Origin: an uncultured Polycyclovorans sp. | GTDB lineage: Bacteria; Pseudomonadota; Gammaproteobacteria; Nevskiales; Nevskiaceae | Assembly: GCA_936928855.1 (NCBI GenBank) | Contig: CAKZHZ010000054.1 | Span: 30,098-94,097, forward strand | Direction: 5' to 3' | Length of the DNA stretch: 64,000 bases | Shown: one piece after another, positions 61,386-64,000 of the stretch | Numbering within the stretch: the first letter of the stretch is position 1 | Layout: each line of letters starts with the position of its first letter | The notes under the pieces: model-generated | Seen by the model: only the letters and a program-made list of their open reading frames with translations | What the model was told of the DNA's origin: nothing | The model's database searches: none | Program-made: the position numbers and the translations under genes

Positions 61386-63440
61386 CTACCAGCGAATGAT
61401 GCCGGTGATGCCAAAGCTACGCGGCTCGACGAAGTTGGCAACAACAAGGTTGCCGAAGCCGGGCCCGAAGTCGATGAAATTGGTGGCCTCGTCCTCATCC
61501 AGTGCATTGCGCACCCACAACGCCAGTTCACCCGTGCCCGCGCTGCCCAGCGGCGAGTCGGCGATCGCCAGACGCAGGTTGAGCAGACCGTGGCCCTTCA
61601 CTTCGCTGTTTTCCGCGATCTGCGCCCCGGGGTTGCTGCTATCCAGCTGATAGGTATAGGTGTGGAAATCGTCGGTATAGGCGTAGTCAACGACCGCTTT
61701 CACCACGCCCCAATGGCGTCGCATCAACTCGCTTTCGATTGCAATGTTGTAGCTGAAGTCGGGGGCATGGACAAAAGCTCGATTGTCGGCAACGTCGACC
61801 CCACCATCGATGTACTCGTCGTACGCCGGATCGAGCAGCGTGAGGTTGGCCCGCAGGGTGGTGCCAGGCAACAGCACCAGGGTCGTTTCCAGTTCCGCAC
61901 CCTGTACGGTGGCCTCACCCGCGTTGCGAACCACGGTCGCCGCGGCTCCGCTGCCCAAGAAAATTGAAGTCTGCAGGTCGTCGATCTGGTTGTGGAAGAT
62001 GGCTGCGTTGAGCTGGGCGCGTCCATCCGCGAACACCGACTTGAAACCCAACTCGAACGTCTGCGATTGCTCGGGCTTGAAGGGGGTTTGGGTCTCCGAG
62101 ATATTCAGTGCGATCAAGGCCGGGATATCTTCCGCCGGATCTCCGCTGGGTGGCTGACTGAACTCCCCGTTGAATCCGCCACTCTTGAAGCCTTCCGCGT
62201 AACGCGCATACAAGTTGAGCTGATCGCTGAACTGCCAGGCGGCCGAAAACATCGGCGTCGTCGCCGAGAAGGTTTCCTTGGCGGAAGTGCCTTCTGGGAT
62301 CAGATAGAAGAAGGGATCCGCCGGATCCTGACTGATGCCGAAAGCCCGCTCCAGTTGTTTCTCTTCGTGGGTGTACCGGAGTCCGGCCGTCAGCGTCAGC
62401 GGCTCGATCGGTCGATAGTCGACCTGCCCATAGCCCGACCAGGCATCGGTTTTGGTGGCATAGCGGGAATCGAACAGCGCCTGATTGACCGGGTCCAGAC
62501 CAAAGAAACGCTGCGGATTGTTGGTCGCGCCATCATCACCGAAGTAGTAGATCCCGCCGACGAAGTTCCAACGGTCGAAGCTCCCCAGCAACTGGAGGTC
62601 CTGTGAAAGCTGGTCGTAGTCGGTGAAGCGCTGCGTCACCACCACGTCGAGCGGCGACCCATCCAGATCCAGAGAGTCGTTCCAATCGAGCCTGCGATAG
62701 CCGGTGATGGACTTCAACGTGAGTCCGTCGGAGAGATCCTGGGTAAATGTCAGGGCATGGCCCAGGATGCGAGCCTGTTCGAAGGAAGGCGCATCCACGC
62801 TGGCCCGCTTCTGCCTTTCAGCTGAGGCGAACGCGCTGAGAAAGGGCAAACCTGCGCTGTACAGCTGCGTGAAATTGTTCGACTGATCCACATTGGAATG
62901 ATCGAAACGGTATTCCGCCAGCAGGGTGTCGCTCAGGTCGTAATCCACCGCCATTCGGAAGCCGTCATTGGCGCGGTTGTTGAGGTCCTGCCGGGAACTG
63001 AGGCGGTCGGTCTTGACCCAGCCATCGCGACGCTCGCTGCGCGCCGCCAACGAGATACGGGCGTTGCCGATCTGCGGCAGGTCAACCGATACCTTCTGCA
63101 CCATGGCGTTGTAATTGCCGATATCGAGGCTGGCCTGGCCGCTGAAGACGCCGCTGGGACGACGGGTCACCAGATTGATGGCGCCCGCCAGCGTGTTACG
63201 CCCGTACAGGGTCCCCTGTGGGCCGCGCAGCACTTCCACCCGTTCCAGATCCACCACGTTGAAGATGCCGCCCTGCGACTTGCCGATGTACACGCCGTCG
63301 ACATAGACCCCCACGGCGGGATCCCAGTAGATGGCCGGGTTGATCTGGGTGATGCCGCGGATGGAGATCTGCGAGATGGTGGTGTTGGAGATGGTCTGGC
63401 TGATCTGCAGGCCCGGCGCCAGCGCGGCTGACCCGAGTTC
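61386..63440 (-). CDS. TonB-dependent receptor lacking its N-terminus
   Basis: About 684 residues of an outer-membrane receptor. The first recognisable part is mid-plug (LAPGLQISQT, ISIRGITQINPAIYWDPAVG, VEVLRGPQGTLYGRNTLAGA), followed by a barrel ending FGITGIIRW. The signal peptide, TonB box and early plug (roughly 100 residues) are missing. Upstream the frame continues into an unrelated AsmA-like sequence, so the true start cannot be seen. The receptor is of the type common in degraders of steroids and other complex organics. The boundary at 63440 is approximate. Confidence 0.88.
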   Translation of the reverse strand, partial: ELGSAALAPGLQISQTISNTTISQISIRGITQINPAIYWDPAVGVYVDGVYIGKSQGGIFNVVDLERVEVLRGPQGTLYGRNTLAGAINLVTRRPSGVFSGQASLDIGNYNAMVQKVSVDLPQIGNARISLAARSERRDGWVKTDRLSSRQDLNNRANDGFRMAVDYDLSDTLLAEYRFDHSNVDQSNNFTQLYSAGLPFLSAFASAERQKRASVDAPSFEQARILGHALTFTQDLSDGLTLKSITGYRRLDWNDSLDLDGSPLDVVVTQRFTDYDQLSQDLQLLGSFDRWNFVGGIYYFGDDGATNNPQRFFGLDPVNQALFDSRYATKTDAWSGYGQVDYRPIEPLTLTAGLRYTHEEKQLERAFGISQDPADPFFYLIPEGTSAKETFSATTPMFSAAWQFSDQLNLYARYAEGFKSGGFNGEFSQPPSGDPAEDIPALIALNISETQTPFKPEQSQTFELGFKSVFADGRAQLNAAIFHNQIDDLQTSIFLGSGAAATVVRNAGEATVQGAELETTLVLLPGTTLRANLTLLDPAYDEYIDGGVDVADNRAFVHAPDFSYNIAIESELMRRHWGVVKAVVDYAYTDDFHTYTYQLDSSNPGAQIAENSEVKGHGLLNLRLAIADSPLGSAGTGELALWVRNALDEDEATNFIDFGPGFGNLVVANFVEPRSFGITGIIRW

Positions 63441-64000
63441 CGGCGCGGACCCCGCCTGCAACGGCGGGGCCGCGCCGCTCAGGCCCTCGATCCGCCAGGG
63501 CCCGAGGAGCGTCGGCGCCTGAAGATGCAGCGCCGTGGCCTGGACCTGATCCGTGCGGCCCGTCGCCGGAACCTGGGTGGTCAGCAGGAACTGCTCGATG
63601 CGCAGCTCCTCGACGGCGAGGTCGCTCCGGCGCAGGGCCTCGCCGAGGTTCTGCGGCACCCGCACGGCGTCGCCCTCGGTGACGGGCAGGCGCAGCTCGG
63701 CACGGCCGATGCGGGCTTGCGTGAAGCGCAGCTCGCCCTTGAGGAGCGGCGCCAGGGCGATCTCGGCCCTGAGGAAGCGGATGTCGAGGCCCGGCAGGCC
63801 CGCGCCCTCGCCGATCCGCAGCCGGTCCATGCGCAGGCGGGGGGAAGGCAGGAGCCGGACGGCGATGCGGCCCTCGCTCCGGGCCGGCACGCCGAGCGAA
63901 CGCGCGATCACGCCGTCCAGGAACGCCCGGTAGTACTCGTCCGGCGCGTATTTCGACGGCCAGGCCTGCCAGGACCACGGATCGCCGTCCAGGATGTCGC
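63441..64000 (-). CDS. AsmA-like fragment fused in frame (partial)
   Basis: About 187 codons open to the window edge, in frame with the receptor. RMDRLRIGEGAGLPGLDI, FLRAEIALAPLLKGELRF and LDGVIARSLGVPA resemble the N-terminal region of AsmA-family proteins, which handle phospholipid transport or outer-membrane assembly; alphaproteobacterial members look closest to me. GC is about 74% over 63481-63720 by hand count, against 55-62% in sampled lines of the receptor. It is probably foreign or a chimeric join. Confidence 0.65.

Overview
The window is about 64 kb of GC-rich bacterial DNA, densely coded, with ExbB/ExbD/TonB, TonB-dependent receptors, AlkB/XylM-type and LuxR/MalT-type proteins and long beta-oxidation operons. 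This suggests a chromosomal segment of a gammaproteobacterium with a hydrocarbon- and steroid-degrading lifestyle; a Nevskiales/Solimonadaceae-like host is my guess, not something the sequence proves. No rRNA, tRNA, CRISPR array or intact transposase was seen.

Region 1 (1-9570) is an iron/haem acquisition block. On the minus strand, haem oxygenase, a YbaN-like membrane protein, a TPR protein, ExbB, ExbD and TonB form one run. Next to it is a FecI-type sigma factor, a FecR-type anti-sigma factor, an STN-domain TonB-dependent receptor and a secreted GloVer-repeat protein with a C-terminal anchor. A near-consensus Fur box precedes the sigma factor and overlaps the 3' end of pyruvate carboxylase (9564-13043).

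Region 2 (13167-23127) holds a nitronate monooxygenase-type protein and then a leftward operon: AlkB/XylM-family hydroxylase, its ferredoxin-reductase, enoyl-CoA hydratase, SDR, an exported SAM-methyltransferase and acyl-CoA dehydrogenase. A MalT-type LuxR regulator lies beside it, with a 273-bp MITE-like element directly upstream. Region 3 (23479-34449) is a symmetric envelope module, RND - DUF1329 - YCF48 - DUF1302 - DUF1329 - RND, probably a trans-envelope route for a hydrophobic compound; one RND gene carries an in-frame stop. Region 4 (34876-41035) has aldehyde dehydrogenase, acyl-CoA ligase and acyl-CoA dehydrogenase, then a divergent SDR/LysR pair. Hydroxylase, aldehyde dehydrogenase, ligase and dehydrogenase could together activate and begin oxidising an aliphatic or side-chain substrate.

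Region 5 (41046-57283) is a steroid-catabolic locus. A leftward operon encodes TesB/HsaC-type extradiol dioxygenase, IpdA, IpdB, an enoyl-CoA hydratase, IpdC, EchA20, two acyl-CoA dehydrogenase subunits, a thiolase and an SDR. A divergent rightward operon encodes a KstD-superfamily flavoprotein, an SDR and a FadD3-type CoA ligase. Together these cover meta-cleavage of the aromatised A ring and most of C/D-ring (HIP-CoA) breakdown. A 143/144-bp tandem repeat lies inside the operon and supplies the end of ipdB and the ribosome binding site of the next gene.

Region 6 (57324-64000) is mixed: a CNNM/CorC protein, a YodC-like protein, a Gdx/SugE guanidinium exporter behind an apparent guanidine-II (mini-ykkC) riboswitch, a GFA-family protein, an SDR and a TonB-dependent receptor. 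The receptor lacks its N-terminus and is joined in frame near 63440 to an AsmA-like fragment of much higher GC, which looks like an assembly chimera or a recent recombination joint.
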